A stretch of 42,500 nt of DNA from Glandiceps talaboti (lineage: Eukaryota; Hemichordata; Enteropneusta; Spengelidae): NCBI RefSeq assembly GCF_964340395.1, contig NC_135565.1, positions 10,749,242 through 10,791,741 on the forward strand. The letters run 5' to 3'. A program made the position numbers and the translations under genes. The notes under the pieces are model-generated. The model saw only the letters and a list, made by a program, of their open reading frames with translations. It had not been told where the DNA came from and searched no databases. Shown piece by piece: positions 1 to 10,912 of the stretch; positions within the stretch are counted from its first letter, which is position 1, and each line of letters opens with the position of its first letter.

Positions 1-180
1 ATTTATTTTCTAACAGATAATCAACATTCAACTTGACTACTTATACATCCCCACTGTGAATGGCAACTGTGAAATTATATCTTTTGCATTAGAAGTTGAA
101 GGTGTGTATTAAATGTCATGTCACATGAATGAAACACCAGGGCTATATCATTTTAGCTATAATGATGTAAACACACAGAT
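1..180 (+). repeat. Interspersed repeat family C, copy 1
   Basis: Contains TAACAGATAATCAACATTCA, ATTAAATGTCATGTCACATG and GAAACACC...ATCATTTTAGCT. These blocks recur in inverse order and strand at 3633-3826 and partly at 4020-4075. It lies in gene 1 upstream of its TM4 exon and may extend before the window. Confidence 0.55.
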
Positions 181-311
181 GAAAAACATACAAAAACAAT
201 CATATAGGCTACATGTCATACACCTAGTATAATGACTGATGTACATGACACAATGAGAACTGATTATATGTACTTACTAGTTATGATGTTCCTTAATACT
301 ATTCCTTTTAG

Positions 312-467
312 TACATAGTGTGGCTGATTACTCTGTGTTTTGCAATATTGGGAACCGTCGTAGCTGTGGTCAGTTGTACCCTGTGTGTAAGAGCATCATG
401 TGCGAAAGGATGTAATCAATGTTGCACATGCAAGACATGCTGTGGTGATGTTCCTGCTTTTCATGTG
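312..467 (+). CDS. gene 1 exon: TM4 and Cys-rich segment
   Basis: The acceptor is tttccttttag-like with AG at 310-311, and the donor GTAAGC starts at 468. It is 52 codons with phase 0 at both ends. The hydrophobic stretch from VWLITLCFAILG to VVAVV is followed by clustered cysteines and the family motif CCGDVPAFHV. Confidence 0.75.
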
Positions 468-2489
468 GTAAGCTACTTGATACATGCTATAGTTACATAT
501 TATCTCTCGCCTTATAGTATACCCAGACAATCTTGACACTTTTTCAGATAGGAACATCCGGGATACATACAAGACAGTTAAAAAGGCTTATTTCGTGATC
601 TTGCCACTATTTCAGATATGAACATCCGGGATACTGCCTGCAAAATAAAGCGCATATTGTCCACACATAGAAAGAGTAGGAACTAAATATCAGGTTTTAC
701 AAGATCCACTCGAAATTGGCAATCTGACCAGCTGAATATCATAAATGCAAAGGTCCATAATTACACTTCCAACCATACGCACGGTCATAATGGAAATTGG
801 ACCATATATAATAGTTCTTGCACGGTCAAGTAAATATATTATTCACCTTTTTCAGGTCGCGTGGATGACTGTCGGTACTTTTGCATATATTAGGGCAGTT
901 GACTCATTTCTAAGTATTTAATGCATTGATATTCAATATATACTGTTCATCACCATAGTTCAAATCGTAAACAGGGCGAAGATTATGAATTAGATAGGCT
1001 TTCTATGCTGATTGACCATGCACTGGGACTTTGGGTGTTCATAATATCAACAAGAAAAGGCGACATTTATTTTACGAACTAAATCCGCTTGAGAAATAGT
1101 TTTAAAATATATGGTAACTATTCTGTGGCTTTGTTGTCATTAATAGGTACACATCAGTGACTGGGAGGATAGGGGAGCATCCACAGCTGTACTTGGCTAT
1201 CTACAACAAAGTCTTGCACGTCATGTTCCTGGTCACAGAAATGTTACAAGAGGTTATTGTATGACTAAGACTAAATGTCTATATTCATTTCTCGTCAAAA
1301 ATATTTTCATATTTTATTGCACAACCCGTAAGACCTAAGTAACATGATTCCACTGTGTACCAGATTATATTATTTTAGCGTTAATTTCAATTATAAAATA
1401 ACTCTTTCAATTACTATATTTACAGTTCTAGCATTATACAAGACCCTTTTCATGTACAGTCAAATTATGTAGTGTCAGTAGTCAACAAGTTCACTAATTA
1501 CGTAGTTTGTATAACATGAATTGCAGTATCTATTTTAAACTGTGATCATATTTAGCTCATCACATGATGAAGTTCTAAGTTGTTTATGTAATAGATAGTC
1601 AACGAGTTCGGGAGGGCTATGTGCCAATAAACGAGGGTACGTAACCCTACCGAACGAGTTGTCTATCTTACTTATACTACGGCGTGATTGGCTCAGGATA
1701 TATAGGTCACACCCTAAGAAAGGGTGGGATATGGCTCCATATAACCATGCAAACACAACCAAGGCCTCTGATTGGCCAAGTCGGTCTAGCAGTAGTATAA
1801 ATAATATCTATATTTTCACACTTCCTATCTGATGTGCTTGCTTTGCCTTGATATCATTCTCCTACAATTTGCTTATATTTTAAAACATTTAAAGTTTGAC
1901 AACGACCACATATATGACTCATTAAAGCAATTGAAACATGCAAGAGATACCGTCCACAGACGTCTGACGTATCTATTTTGTACCGAAGAGGCAATCCGCG
2001 TAGCGTTTCTCAAACACCATTTCCCATGGACTAATCATTGACCGCTTCATACACTGCAAAAATGTTTATATTTTAATAAGAGTCCGCCCATAAACAAAGC
2101 ATTGGCTGTCTCATATTCTCCGTTCAATGTGAAAGTTTTTTTTTTCCAAATCTCAAAACCTTTGTGAATACCCGGCGACCCGATAAGAAAGAAAAAATGT
2201 TACTTTGTAACTCGATCATATCTGTAGTCTGACCTTGTTTTTGAAAGGTTTCACTACTGGGCTACTAGTGTGTCGTACGTTGACCCGGTTCATACAAGTC
2301 AACACATGGTTATATATTTGATACAGTGTAGCGTAAGATTATATAAACTTGGTGTCTTGCTTCCGGCCCGTCTATTCTTTCTCATACTGGTATCGTTGCA
2401 TTTTCTTTCTTTTCTTACCGCTGAATGGTATGGTTTCTATATATTTCGCTGAAATGTTGGTGTATGAGATTTATTTACTGACTTATGAA

Positions 2490-2534
<45 letters not shown>

Positions 2535-2537
2535 GTG

Positions 2538-2573
<36 letters not shown>

Positions 2574-2716
2574 TGTGTTTATGTATATGTTTTTGACATG
2601 ACATACCTCATGCAGTTCGTTTAAATTAATTTCATTCAATGTTTGATATTTCAGGTCGACGTTCTGAGCACATGGCCTTCTCAAATCGACAAGATGAAGA
2701 ACTCGATGAATTGTAA
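312..2716 (+). CDS. MS4A/CD20-like four-span membrane protein, gene 1 (3' part only)
   Basis: Partial gene. Three coding exons are in the window: 312-467, 1147-1252 and 2655-2716 (TAA). The first exons (N-terminus, TM1-TM3) must lie before base 1. The visible part encodes TM4, a juxtamembrane cytoplasmic segment with ten cysteines ending in GDVPAFHV, and a polar tail ending RRSEHMAFSNRQDEELDEL. Exon lengths (156, 106, 62 nt) and intron phases (0, then 1) match genes 2 and 3, and the tail motif RRSEH matches RRSDH in gene 2 and RRADH in gene 3. The family assignment therefore rests on the paralogues. MS4A proteins are plasma-membrane four-span proteins linked to receptor complexes, calcium flux and chemosensing in vertebrates; no function can be read for this copy. 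The donor after exon 1147-1252 is the weak GTTATT. An ATTAAA at 3140-3145 is a possible poly(A) signal. Confidence 0.75.
1147..1252 (+). CDS. gene 1 exon: cytoplasmic tail
   Basis: The acceptor AG is at 1145-1146. The exon is 106 nt, the same as the corresponding exon in genes 2 and 3. It starts VHISDWEDRGAS, parallel to VYINTSDDVRGA of gene 2, and ends in phase 1 before a weak GTTATT donor. Confidence 0.7.
1590..1800. repeat. Nested palindromes in gene 1 intron 5
   Basis: The first hairpin joins ATAGATAGTCAACGAGTTCG (about 1590) and CCGAACGAGTTGTCTATCTTA-like sequence ending about 1669. The second, 1672-1800, has ends TTATACTACGGC and GCAGTAGTATAA, and an inner stem ACCCTAAGAAAGGGT. Confidence 0.45.
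2490..2590. repeat. (GT)n/(TATG)n microsatellite
   Basis: Compound GT then TATG tract in gene 1 intron 5. Overlapping frames here are repeat artefacts. Confidence 0.9.
2655..2716 (+). CDS. gene 1 terminal exon
   Basis: The acceptor atatttcag ends at 2654. Joined in phase 1, the exon reads GRRSEHMAFS and stops at TAA 2714-2716. The RRSEH start matches the last exons of genes 2 and 3, which fixes both frame and acceptor. Confidence 0.75.
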
Positions 2717-2889
2717 GCGACTGTTTAAGTGAAAAAAAAGAGTTTGCATGATAACATACAGTAGGAGAGTGATAAGTCCATAAATAACACCAAAGAATTA
2801 CAGTTAAAAAAACTTTTACTTTTCCTTTTCAATTTCTGACCATTCCAGTCTAACAATTGAACGACAGATATATATCTCTCTTCCTCTGA

Positions 2890-3035
<146 letters not shown>

Positions 3036-3632
3036 GTCTGTAATTATTTGTCGTATTCTGAATATGGAACCTGGCAAAGTCCACCACTATTGATTTAAGA
3101 TAAAGGAGAAATTTTGTTTTTTGAGTCAATGTGTATGTGATTAAATCGAGATCACAAACCATACGCTATATTTAAAATATTTTGTATGTAGTGTGATGGT
3201 AGCGAAAGTGTGCCCTCAAGTGTTCTTAGCAGTTTTTCCTTCCAAGATATATCGTCAATTCGTATATATGATGGCGAGTTGTATCCCTAAATTACGTCTG
3301 TTGTTACTTGTCTTCCAAGAACGGAATAATATCATATTACTTCCCATACTAGCTCTTATAATACCTTATGTGAGAATTTTGTAAACTAGTTAAGTGTACG
3401 TTTACATATATTGCGTGTTTACTATGTTAACTCAGTGTTATATATCTAATTCAAATAATTCAATTACAAAACAATATACTCCCACAAAACGTAAATCAAG
3501 TGTAGATTTGCTTAATAATTTTGATTGACATCACAACACGCTCCTGACATAGTAACCATGTACAGATGTAGTAGGGTTAGATTTATACGAGGGCGTACTT
3601 GTAAGTAGAAACATTGATGGTAGTGTGCTCTT

Positions 3633-3826
3633 ACAGCTAAAATGATGTAGGCTTGGTGTATCACTTATGTGACATGACATTTACAGCCACATGATGTAGG
3701 CTTGGTGTTTCACTCATGTGCTACGACATTTAATACACACCCTCAGACAAGAAACAATTACATAGGTGCCGCACACAGTTGGGATGTAGAAGTAGTGATG
3801 TTGAAATGTTGATTATCAGTTAAAAA
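3633..3826 (-). repeat. Interspersed repeat family C, copy 2 (inverted)
   Basis: Reverse-oriented relative to copy 1: AGCTAAAATGATGTAGGCTT, GTGTTTCACTCATGTG, then TGTTGATTATCAGTTA. The AATGATGTAGGCTTGGTGT part is present twice in tandem here. Confidence 0.55.
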
Positions 3827-4019
3827 ATAAACCATTGCAGCCATTAAAATCATCAAGTCCATGTGTAATGTTTTCATTAGAAGCCTGTTTTTACTATACT
3901 GTGAAAGAATAACAATGCTTTTTAGTGTTCAATGTGATTGGGTAAAGGATCCTGCTGTGTTTATCGTGTCTCTGTTATTGTTAGTCTAGAGTTGAAGTAT
4001 GTCTATCTTTGTGTCAAAA

Positions 4020-4075
4020 TCGTAATGTCCCATGAGTGAAACACCAAGCCTACATCATTTTAGCTGTATCTACAA
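4020..4075 (+). repeat. Interspersed repeat family C, short copy 3
   Basis: CATGAGTGAAACACCAAGCC followed by ATCATTTTAGCTGT, in the orientation of copy 1. Confidence 0.45.
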
Positions 4076-5767
4076 GTACATGTACTCATTTATCCCTGCT
4101 TTGTGATCCTTATAAGGTCAGGATATCTGACAACAATATATCACCTGATGTTTATGTACATATAACTATATTCTAGCGTGTATAGCTACAAATAAAACAT
4201 GAAGAAAATATCGTTGAATTTCTGAACGGTTGTTCCAAAATTAAATCCACATTTTTGAGACCTCGCTTTCATTCATTTATTTTGGTTATACTTTACATAA
4301 AATATAATTTGCGAACCAGGTTTATACCCTTTAGCTGTCAATATGTTTTCATGGTGTTTGAAATGTACAGAATTAGGAAACCTCTACCGGCGTTGATCTT
4401 GAAAAGTTTATAGGGTGTGCACAGTGGTTGTACTGTTAACTAATTCATTGCTGTCAAAATCTTATCGGTAGTGATTAAGAAGGTGTGAATCAATGTGACC
4501 TTTTGTAGTTTAGATAAAACCAAATACAAACATTATGTACTAAAAAATAAACATTTGGAAAAAATATTTGGTCTTCAAGTGAACTCGATAAAGGTTTATG
4601 AATGATGTTCATGTTATTCAGTGTGTGAAGATGGGGAATTGCATGATGTGTGCCAGAGCTCTGCTGTGTATGTGTGTGTCCCCAATTGCAATCAAATGTG
4701 TACGTGTGTAATCTCAGGACCTGTGTCTACTTACTGTATCATCATCTAGTCTGGCAAGGGGTAGTGTGCTAATTCTGTCATCGTGTGAACTCGACATGGA
4801 CATCAGTACGATAGACACCTCTTAAAACATAGAACTCCGCTTTGCCCCCCCCCTGTTTACGTTCCAACCGGTACGGTATTTATGTATGTCAGTAGATGTA
4901 ATCTATATTAAACAAATACATTGATATCCCCAAATCACGACGCAGTGGACATATTTACACGTGTGTGTATAACCCCCTGAAGGTGTCAGGAATGTCGATG
5001 ACTCCAAAATGCCATCACAATGGATCGTTAAGTATATCGCAGTCAATGATTAAAATGTTCACGTCCACCTTCTGGACAAAGGTTCATCTGGGCCAGATGG
5101 TTGATAAACTGCCATAATATGTACCATATGACAGTAAAACTATTGAGAAAATTGTAACAGGTATGTATCATTTGAGCTAATGTGTTCATAAAGATAGTTA
5201 ATTGGATGGCTAATTCACAGTGTACCATATATCTTGAATATGTAGCTTGAATATATAGCTAGCAACATTCATACCTCGTATAAACCGTTCATTTGGTAGC
5301 AAGCGAATCCGGTACATTGTTTGAATATTAACTCAATCTTCTGTACAGAATAGCTGACAGTATTATGATCGCTTGGTCAAATATGTTATGCTTTGTAATA
5401 TCCCATCAACTGGTCAAAGAATATTCCCTGTGCATCACCTTGTTATATGCAACATCCAAGTTTCCGAGTAATGCGACTTTTGTTATGAAAATATCATTAA
5501 TACCTTTCGTAGATAGTTAGAGTTTTGGAGGTCAAGGTCAATATCTTTCGATGTTTTGATTACATATTCATGACCTTGTCATGATTTGGGGTCAAACCCA
5601 CAATATTGGGTTCCGGATGAAAATTTGAATCAAGCTTAAGTATTGGGGTCACAATAAGTTAATATTGCCATGATGTTTGTGCTGTGTCATGAAATAAGGT
5701 ATCATGTACACTACTTCCGGGATTAGATGTGACACGATATTACATGTAATATTACTCTTGTTTCCAG

Positions 5768-5797
5768 AGGAAATTCACCAAGTGCCTAGAATTATTC
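5768..5797 (+). other. gene 2, 5' UTR part of first coding exon
   Basis: A clean acceptor (gtttccag, AG at 5766-5767) precedes the ATG by 30 nt, so an upstream non-coding exon is likely. No in-frame stop lies in these 30 nt, so a longer N-terminus cannot be excluded. I could not place the upstream exon. Confidence 0.45.
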
Positions 5798-6085
5798 ATG
5801 AACGACACCATGTCTTCCCATCAAGAAGAAATGGACATGGGAACTGTAGATAGTACGGAATTAGTTTCACTGGATAATACACACATCAACAGAGACGTAG
5901 ATCCTGTACAAGTACAGTCAGACGATATTGTGTCTAAATATAAATACAAACATGCTAGGGTATTGAACACTGGTCAGATGATATGTGGTATTGCGTTAGT
6001 AGTTCTTGCCACAATTGAATGTTTAACTCATGAAAGTGAATATGGCACTTTTGCAAGTATGGTTTCTTTTTGGTGTGGATTACCT
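5798..6085 (+). CDS. gene 2 exon 1: N-terminus, TM1, start of TM2
   Basis: 96 codons, ending FWCGLP at donor GTAAGT (6086). A second ATG four codons in (5810) is an alternative start. The polar N-terminus is followed by KHARVLNTGQMICGI and TM1. Confidence 0.75.
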
Positions 6086-7230
6086 GTAAGTATGAGCATG
6101 CTGTTTTTTTGTCGTAACTAATTGTTCTCTCTTAAAATTAGTCACGGCCAGTTTGCAGACAGTGGATCCTGCTCATGTGAATTATTAACCAGGACCTTAG
6201 GATAAGGGGTGAGATCAATAGTCCAACGTAGGATAAAAAAACTAAATTCTTTTACAGCTGCGGTTGGGTATCTATACATTTCACTATTTGTCATATCAGT
6301 AATATAGGCATGTTGAGAAACTATAAAAGACACCCAGTTGATCAACACCACAAGTCCATAAAATACAAAGTAGAAGATTAACAATACAAACAAACTAAAC
6401 GTCAATACACTAAGATAAAATTCACCCAGCCAACCCAATGCTAAACACAACAGCACTGTTTTCTCTTCGTTTTGTCCTATACTTGAAAGTGACTTTTCCA
6501 TTGGAACGTCTAGGGTACTTGTGAATATTCGGGGATGGAACTAGGTGGTGAGGTCTATATGATTGCCCTTTACTATAGATCATGCAAATATCACATAGTT
6601 ATGAATTCCTTATATATGAAAATAATACACACACTTTGCCTGTCAAACAATGAACCAGGTAGTCACTCAGAAATGGCAATTTATCAACATGCAAATCAGG
6701 CTAATGAATATGCATGATTTTCATCAAAATCTAACCAGTGTTAGACACGGTCAAAACAAATAATTAGCTGTTGTAATACGTGTATTAAAATTCGAATGAG
6801 AAGTTTTTGAAATAATTGAACATTGGCTGACATACATTGCTCCATATTGTGTTACTCACACGCGGCCAGTTTCCTGCATATTGAGAGACAAGAATCGATT
6901 AAGACGTTTCACCAGAAGTGTCGCACTATTCATGCCATGTCTAGTATGGATAAACTACTCAATAAATACTTTGCTTTTGTACGTATGTCGGCCACTAACC
7001 ACTGGTATTCATGGTTCTACCAGGGACCAGCGAGCCCGTGTTCCACCCATGTTTCAGCTCGAGTTGTCTTCGAACAATCCGAAATACGCATGTGCTATAA
7101 AACATATTAACAAAATGCATTACAACATCAATCGAAATATCATTTATTTTCCTTGAATTTTAGATTATTGTGGTTGGATTTGTAGGAGTGATATCATCTT
7201 TCAAAGTAACACATAAATGGGTAAGTGTGT

Positions 7231-7286
<56 letters not shown>

Positions 7287-7311
7287 CACCATCATTACAC
7301 TATCATCGTCG

Positions 7312-7350
<39 letters not shown>

Positions 7351-7447
7351 GTAGCTGCATTTCATCATCAGTAGCTACAGTAACAACAACAGCAGAAACA
7401 ATAGTAGTAGCAGTAACAAAATAATTAATTGATATTGATGTATTTTT

Positions 7448-7480
<33 letters not shown>

Positions 7481-10400
7481 GATGATGATGATGATGATGA
7501 TGTTGCTGCTGCTGTTTGTAAAGTCTTTTAGATGGATGTGTATATATTTGTGTGAGCGGGCTGATAGAGATAGAAAAAGGAGACAATGTTTGCTATTTGA
7601 ATGCTTACTACGGTATGATGCTTTATTCACATATGTACAGATGGATAAAGGGATCAATTACACTTTGATGAGGAGGTGGTATGTGGATGTTTAAGTCATT
7701 AGGACCACTTGGTGATTGAATGTTTATTTGTGCATACTACACTGTTGTTGTTGTGGTTATTATTTTTATTATTATCAAAATTATTATTAATGTATAATAT
7801 TATTTAATTATTATTATGTTGATAATCTTGTTTATTTAATGATACTGTTCTCCAACTATTTCTTCTAGGTAACGGCAACCATGGTATTGTCAATTTTAAC
7901 AGCAGTAGTAATTGTACCTGTCCTTCTCATGTGCGCCCCTTTATTTACTATTTCTGTGAGTGTTTCATAGATTTATTTTCTTGACTTTATGAGGGGTTTT
8001 CATTTGTTATTAATTTTTCTATATCTAACTTGTTTTGTATTTGAAAACCGGCGCACTCTCTTTTGAAAGAAGCAATATGTTGGCATACAGAGGGGAACCT
8101 TGCACAACCCTGTAACATTCACATACATATGACAGGGTTGTGCACATATACTAGCTCAATGGATTCACGGGCTGTACTGCCATGTGTACAATTAATATCA
8201 CTATAAGAGCTCTGGCTAACACACTAGGTGTATTATATCTAGATTTGACCGATGAGTAACTGGTATGCTAATATCTATGTACCATGGATGTTAAAAATGG
8301 CAATGCATAATGACATCCACATACACAAGCTTTTCCCCACAGCCATCTACCAACTATGTGACCATAGCTGTAACGTAGGTATTTCCCATTGCCATGCACC
8401 AGCTATGTCAATATTACTGTAACAGCGGTATTTCCCACAGCCATCTACCAGCAGTGTGAGCAATGTTAGTTGAATATGAGCAAAAGGGTTGCTACAGGGT
8501 ATTATTCCACCATAGCTGTTACATGTATGTGCACAGCTGTGTGCTAGGTATACAGTACACAGCTATGGTACTGGGATGTGCAAAACAGTCATGGCACAGA
8601 GGCGGTATTCCACATCCATACAACAGGCATGGTCTTCATAACCATGCACCAGGGCTGTGGAAAATATACACTGTAACTGGGCTGTGAGGAACACAGCTGG
8701 TACATATCTGTGTTCCTCTTCCTAGCACTAGGATGTGGCTACACCCTAGCACTAGGATGTACAAGGTTCCCTGTGTAAAACGAATATAATTCTTTAAAAT
8801 TGTTCAAATTGTAAAATGGCAAAATAGACAGTTCATATTTTTTGATAATTTCCTTTTGTGGAAAATGTTGATGATTTTAATGATGGCTGCGAATAGCAAC
8901 GGATTATACATATACATACATACATACATACATACATACATACATACATACATACATACATACATACAAACATACATACATACATACATACATACATACA
9001 TAATACATACATACATAAATACATAATACATACATACATACATACATACATACATACATACATACATACATACATACATACTACATACATACACATTTCC
9101 TTAGCAATTGATTGAGTTTTATTCATACATACTGATTACATTCCCTTTTAATATCTAGTCTGTAGGTTGGTATTTATCCTTAGGTATAGGAATTATAGAG
9201 TTTATCATTGCCGTCATCTGCGCATCGTTATGCTGTATTGGTACTTGTTGTGTATGTTGCTGTAAAACAGGCTGTTTGCATTGCTGTTGCTGTGGTGAAA
9301 TTCCAGATTTTCATGTGGTATGTATACACACACAAAGAGACGCAGAGACACACACACATACGCACAAGTATATCTGCAATCAACGTCAATCAATTTTTAT
9401 TTCTGATAATTGGTTACTTGCCACGACTTAGACTTGTAAACATGATGGCGGCATTTATAAATTCACAGCATAAATATACATGCTACTCTTAAACCCAGCC
9501 TAGAATCTAGCCTGTTATGAAATGATAAGTGAAGCATGAAATGATAAGTGAAGCATATATTCCTTATCATTAATCATATATGTTGTAAATTACATGACCG
9601 AATGAAAATTCATGTGGTTATGATTCCATTTGTAGTATGGTTGTAAAATCCAATATGGCCGCTACTGATTGCCATGCTACTTGACAAGCTGACACGCGTG
9701 TGTATGTGACATATCTGTCTTTTATCATTGTGTACCGTACAAAATAGTTCAATTTATCTTAAATGATAACTTGTTTTCAGTCGATGAATACTTCGCAACC
9801 TGTGTTAAAAATGAAGAATGGTAAACCATAGTTCCCTGTATTATCGGCTGCATATAATAATTAAGTACATTAAAAGGTTCTTAACATTGTACAACATTTT
9901 GTCTCCCATATATTTAAAGGTGTACATCAACACTTCTGATGACGTCAGAGGGGCCGTATCGTCGACTGTTCTGGCTAAAAAGTGCATTGATCAATACGTA
10001 CCAGGTGCTTCAAATTCCAGAAAAGGTAGGCGTAGATCACTGTATAAGAAAATCAAGGCAATTCTTACGGTGTTAGTATGGGTTTATTAATCAGTTGAAA
10101 ATCATGCATGTTAGACCATAAAAACATTGTGTGGTTCCGCAGTCGATTACGCTCAATTTGAGAATAATTAGGGTTGGTAGATTTGTCTTTAATATTCTTT
10201 TTTAATGTGCAAGTGTCTAGTTCAGATAGTTATGTTTTCCTTATGGTCTCTGTGTTCAGTTGGGTTTTTTTCCCGTCAGATATACAGTCATATTACAGAT
10301 TGGAAGGACAATTTTATTTTTTATTTTTAAGTTGACGTGATCAGTTTCCACTTCCCCTCTTTCTCGCAAGATTTCACTATTTTCGGGATTTTTGTTATAT

Positions 10401-10722
10401 ATTTTCTCGAATACGTAAAAATTGTTTAGGTTCGACAGTGAAAAGCTAGGTGGGGTCGGGTAACCGGAACCAAACAACTTTTTAGGTCTAATAACAGATA
10501 ACTGTTAGCGAAGGACTTTGTGAATTTTGGTCATTCATTTATCGAAGTCACGTTTGTTTGTTTGTTTGTTTGTTTGTTTTTGTGACAACCAAGGTTTATC
10601 TCCATGAATTCTCATTAATAGTATTATGTCACTTTTTTTGAAATATGTATTCATTCTTTTTTGCAGACCGACGATCTGACCACGTTTTCTTTTCGAAATT
10701 CCCCGATAGAGAGATTGTGTAG
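5798..10722 (+). CDS. MS4A/CD20-like four-span membrane protein, gene 2 (complete)
   Basis: Six coding exons: 5798-6085, 7164-7220, 7869-7955, 9159-9317, 9920-10025 and 10667-10722, giving 250 residues. The N-terminal 50 residues are polar and acidic. TM1 is about residues 57-77 after the motif ARVLNTGQMICGI; TM2 about 92-108 with WCG at its start and GFVGVISS at its end; TM3 about 118-138 starting ATMVLSI; TM4 about 146-168. Residues 166-189 hold 13 cysteines and end CCCCGEIPDFHV. The tail ends DRRSDHVFFSKFPDREIV. Topology, motif positions and length fit the CD20/MS4A family (usually 200-300 residues, both ends cytoplasmic). The TM3-TM4 loop is very short and has one cysteine, unlike genes 3 and 4, which have a pair. 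All introns are GT-AG; four are phase 0 and the last is phase 1. Alternatives such as other four-span families are less likely because of the WCG and GxVGV blocks. Ligand and function are unknown. Confidence 0.8.
6142..6501 (-). CDS. Unrecognised hydrophobic ORF inside gene 2 intron 1
   Basis: A 119-residue open frame on the minus strand with an ATG in fair context. It has two strongly hydrophobic stretches (about residues 15-45 and 47-62) and a polar C-terminal half. I recognise no family. It has no convincing splice partners or nearby poly(A) signal and lies antisense within an intron. It could be a decayed exon, a real small gene or chance; I lean to chance or a relic. Confidence 0.15.
   Translation of the reverse strand: MEKSLSSIGQNEEKTVLLCLALGWLGEFYLSVLTFSLFVLLIFYFVFYGLVVLINWVSFIVSQHAYITDMTNSEMYRYPTAAVKEFSFFILRWTIDLTPYPKVLVNNSHEQDPLSANWP
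7164..7220 (+). CDS. gene 2 exon 2: rest of TM2
   Basis: 57 nt, phase 0 on both sides, acceptor gaattttag, donor GTAAGT. It encodes IIVVGFVGVISSFKVTHKW, with the same length and GxVGV core as exon 2 of genes 3 and 4. It is too short to be seen as an ORF. Confidence 0.8.
7232..7512. repeat. (ATC)n and (TTG)n/(GAT)n trinucleotide repeats
   Basis: Two (TCA)n blocks (7232-7287 and 7301-7350), then (TTG)n 7449-7480 and (GAT)n, in gene 2 intron 2 right after exon 2. Confidence 0.9.
7869..7955 (+). CDS. gene 2 exon 3: TM3
   Basis: 29 codons with acceptor tcttctag and donor GTGAGT. It starts VTATMVLSIL and ends APLFTIS. It lacks the 10-20 extra loop residues present in genes 3 and 4. Confidence 0.8.
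8087..8776. mobile_element. Short-TIR element containing a degenerate minisatellite (gene 2 intron 3)
   Basis: ACAGAGGGGAACCTTGCACA at the left mirrors TGTACAAGGTTCCCTGTGT at the right. Inside are repeated blocks such as CCCACAGCCATCTACCA and ACCAGCTATG, plus a hairpin TTGCACAACCCTGT/ACAGGGTTGTGCA. An open frame at 8463-8687 is part of this repeat and not a gene. Confidence 0.5.
8906..9091. repeat. (CATA)n microsatellite
   Basis: About 185 bp of CATA with a few interruptions, in gene 2 intron 3. Confidence 0.9.
9078..9120 (+). repeat. (CATA)n-linked element end, copy in gene 2 intron 3
   Basis: ACACATTTCCTTAGCAATTG follows a (CATA)n tract. The same junction occurs at 19282-19315 in gene 3 intron 4. 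Confidence 0.55.
9159..9317 (+). CDS. gene 2 exon 4: TM4 and poly-Cys segment
   Basis: 159 nt, exactly as in gene 3, with acceptor atatctag and donor GTATGT. It encodes TM4 (WYLSLGIGIIEFIIAVI), then 13 cysteines in about 24 residues, then GEIPDFHV. Confidence 0.8.
9920..10025 (+). CDS. gene 2 exon 5: cytoplasmic tail
   Basis: 106 nt, ending in phase 1 at donor GTAGGC. It encodes VYINTSDDVRGAVSS onward, with charged and polar composition. The acceptor (atttaaag) has a weak polypyrimidine tract but is fixed by the match to genes 1 and 3. Confidence 0.75.
10111..10491 (+). mobile_element. TIR element family A, copy 1
   Basis: The ends are inverted: TTAGACC...TGTGGTTCCG at the left against CGGAACCAAAC...GGTCTAA at the right. 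About 381 bp with no coding capacity, so a non-autonomous DNA transposon. It lies in gene 2 intron 5. Internal sequence recurs at 27471-27845 and 33712-33868. Confidence 0.7.
10667..10722 (+). CDS. gene 2 terminal exon
   Basis: The strong acceptor ttcttttttgcag ends at 10666. The exon encodes DRRSDHVFFSKFPDREIV (D spans the junction) and stops at TAG 10720-10722. Confidence 0.8.
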
Positions 10723-10892
10723 TAGTGACGAGTAGATCCTAATATACCGAAATAAGAAGAGAACAAACCATCATGATATGTGTGATTTATTTTACAGCGC
10801 CTTGTAGGTTACTGTTCACTCATACAGAAACTTATAAGAAACTGCACATTCTACACTTTGAGGTAGCAAGATCACAAATTTCATTCTATATT

Positions 10893-10912
10893 AATAAACC
10901 ATTTAAAATAAA
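10893..10912 (+). terminator. gene 2 poly(A) signals (candidates)
   Basis: Two AATAAA hexamers lie at 10893-10898 and 10907-10912, about 170-190 nt after the gene 2 stop. This is a plausible 3' UTR length, but AATAAA is common in AT-rich DNA. Confidence 0.4.

Noticed and set aside
856-920. Possible alternative exon of gene 1 after a ttttttcag acceptor
   Set aside because: The translation does not resemble the tail exon of the paralogues and stops after about 20 codons; the exon at 1147 fits length, phase and sequence.
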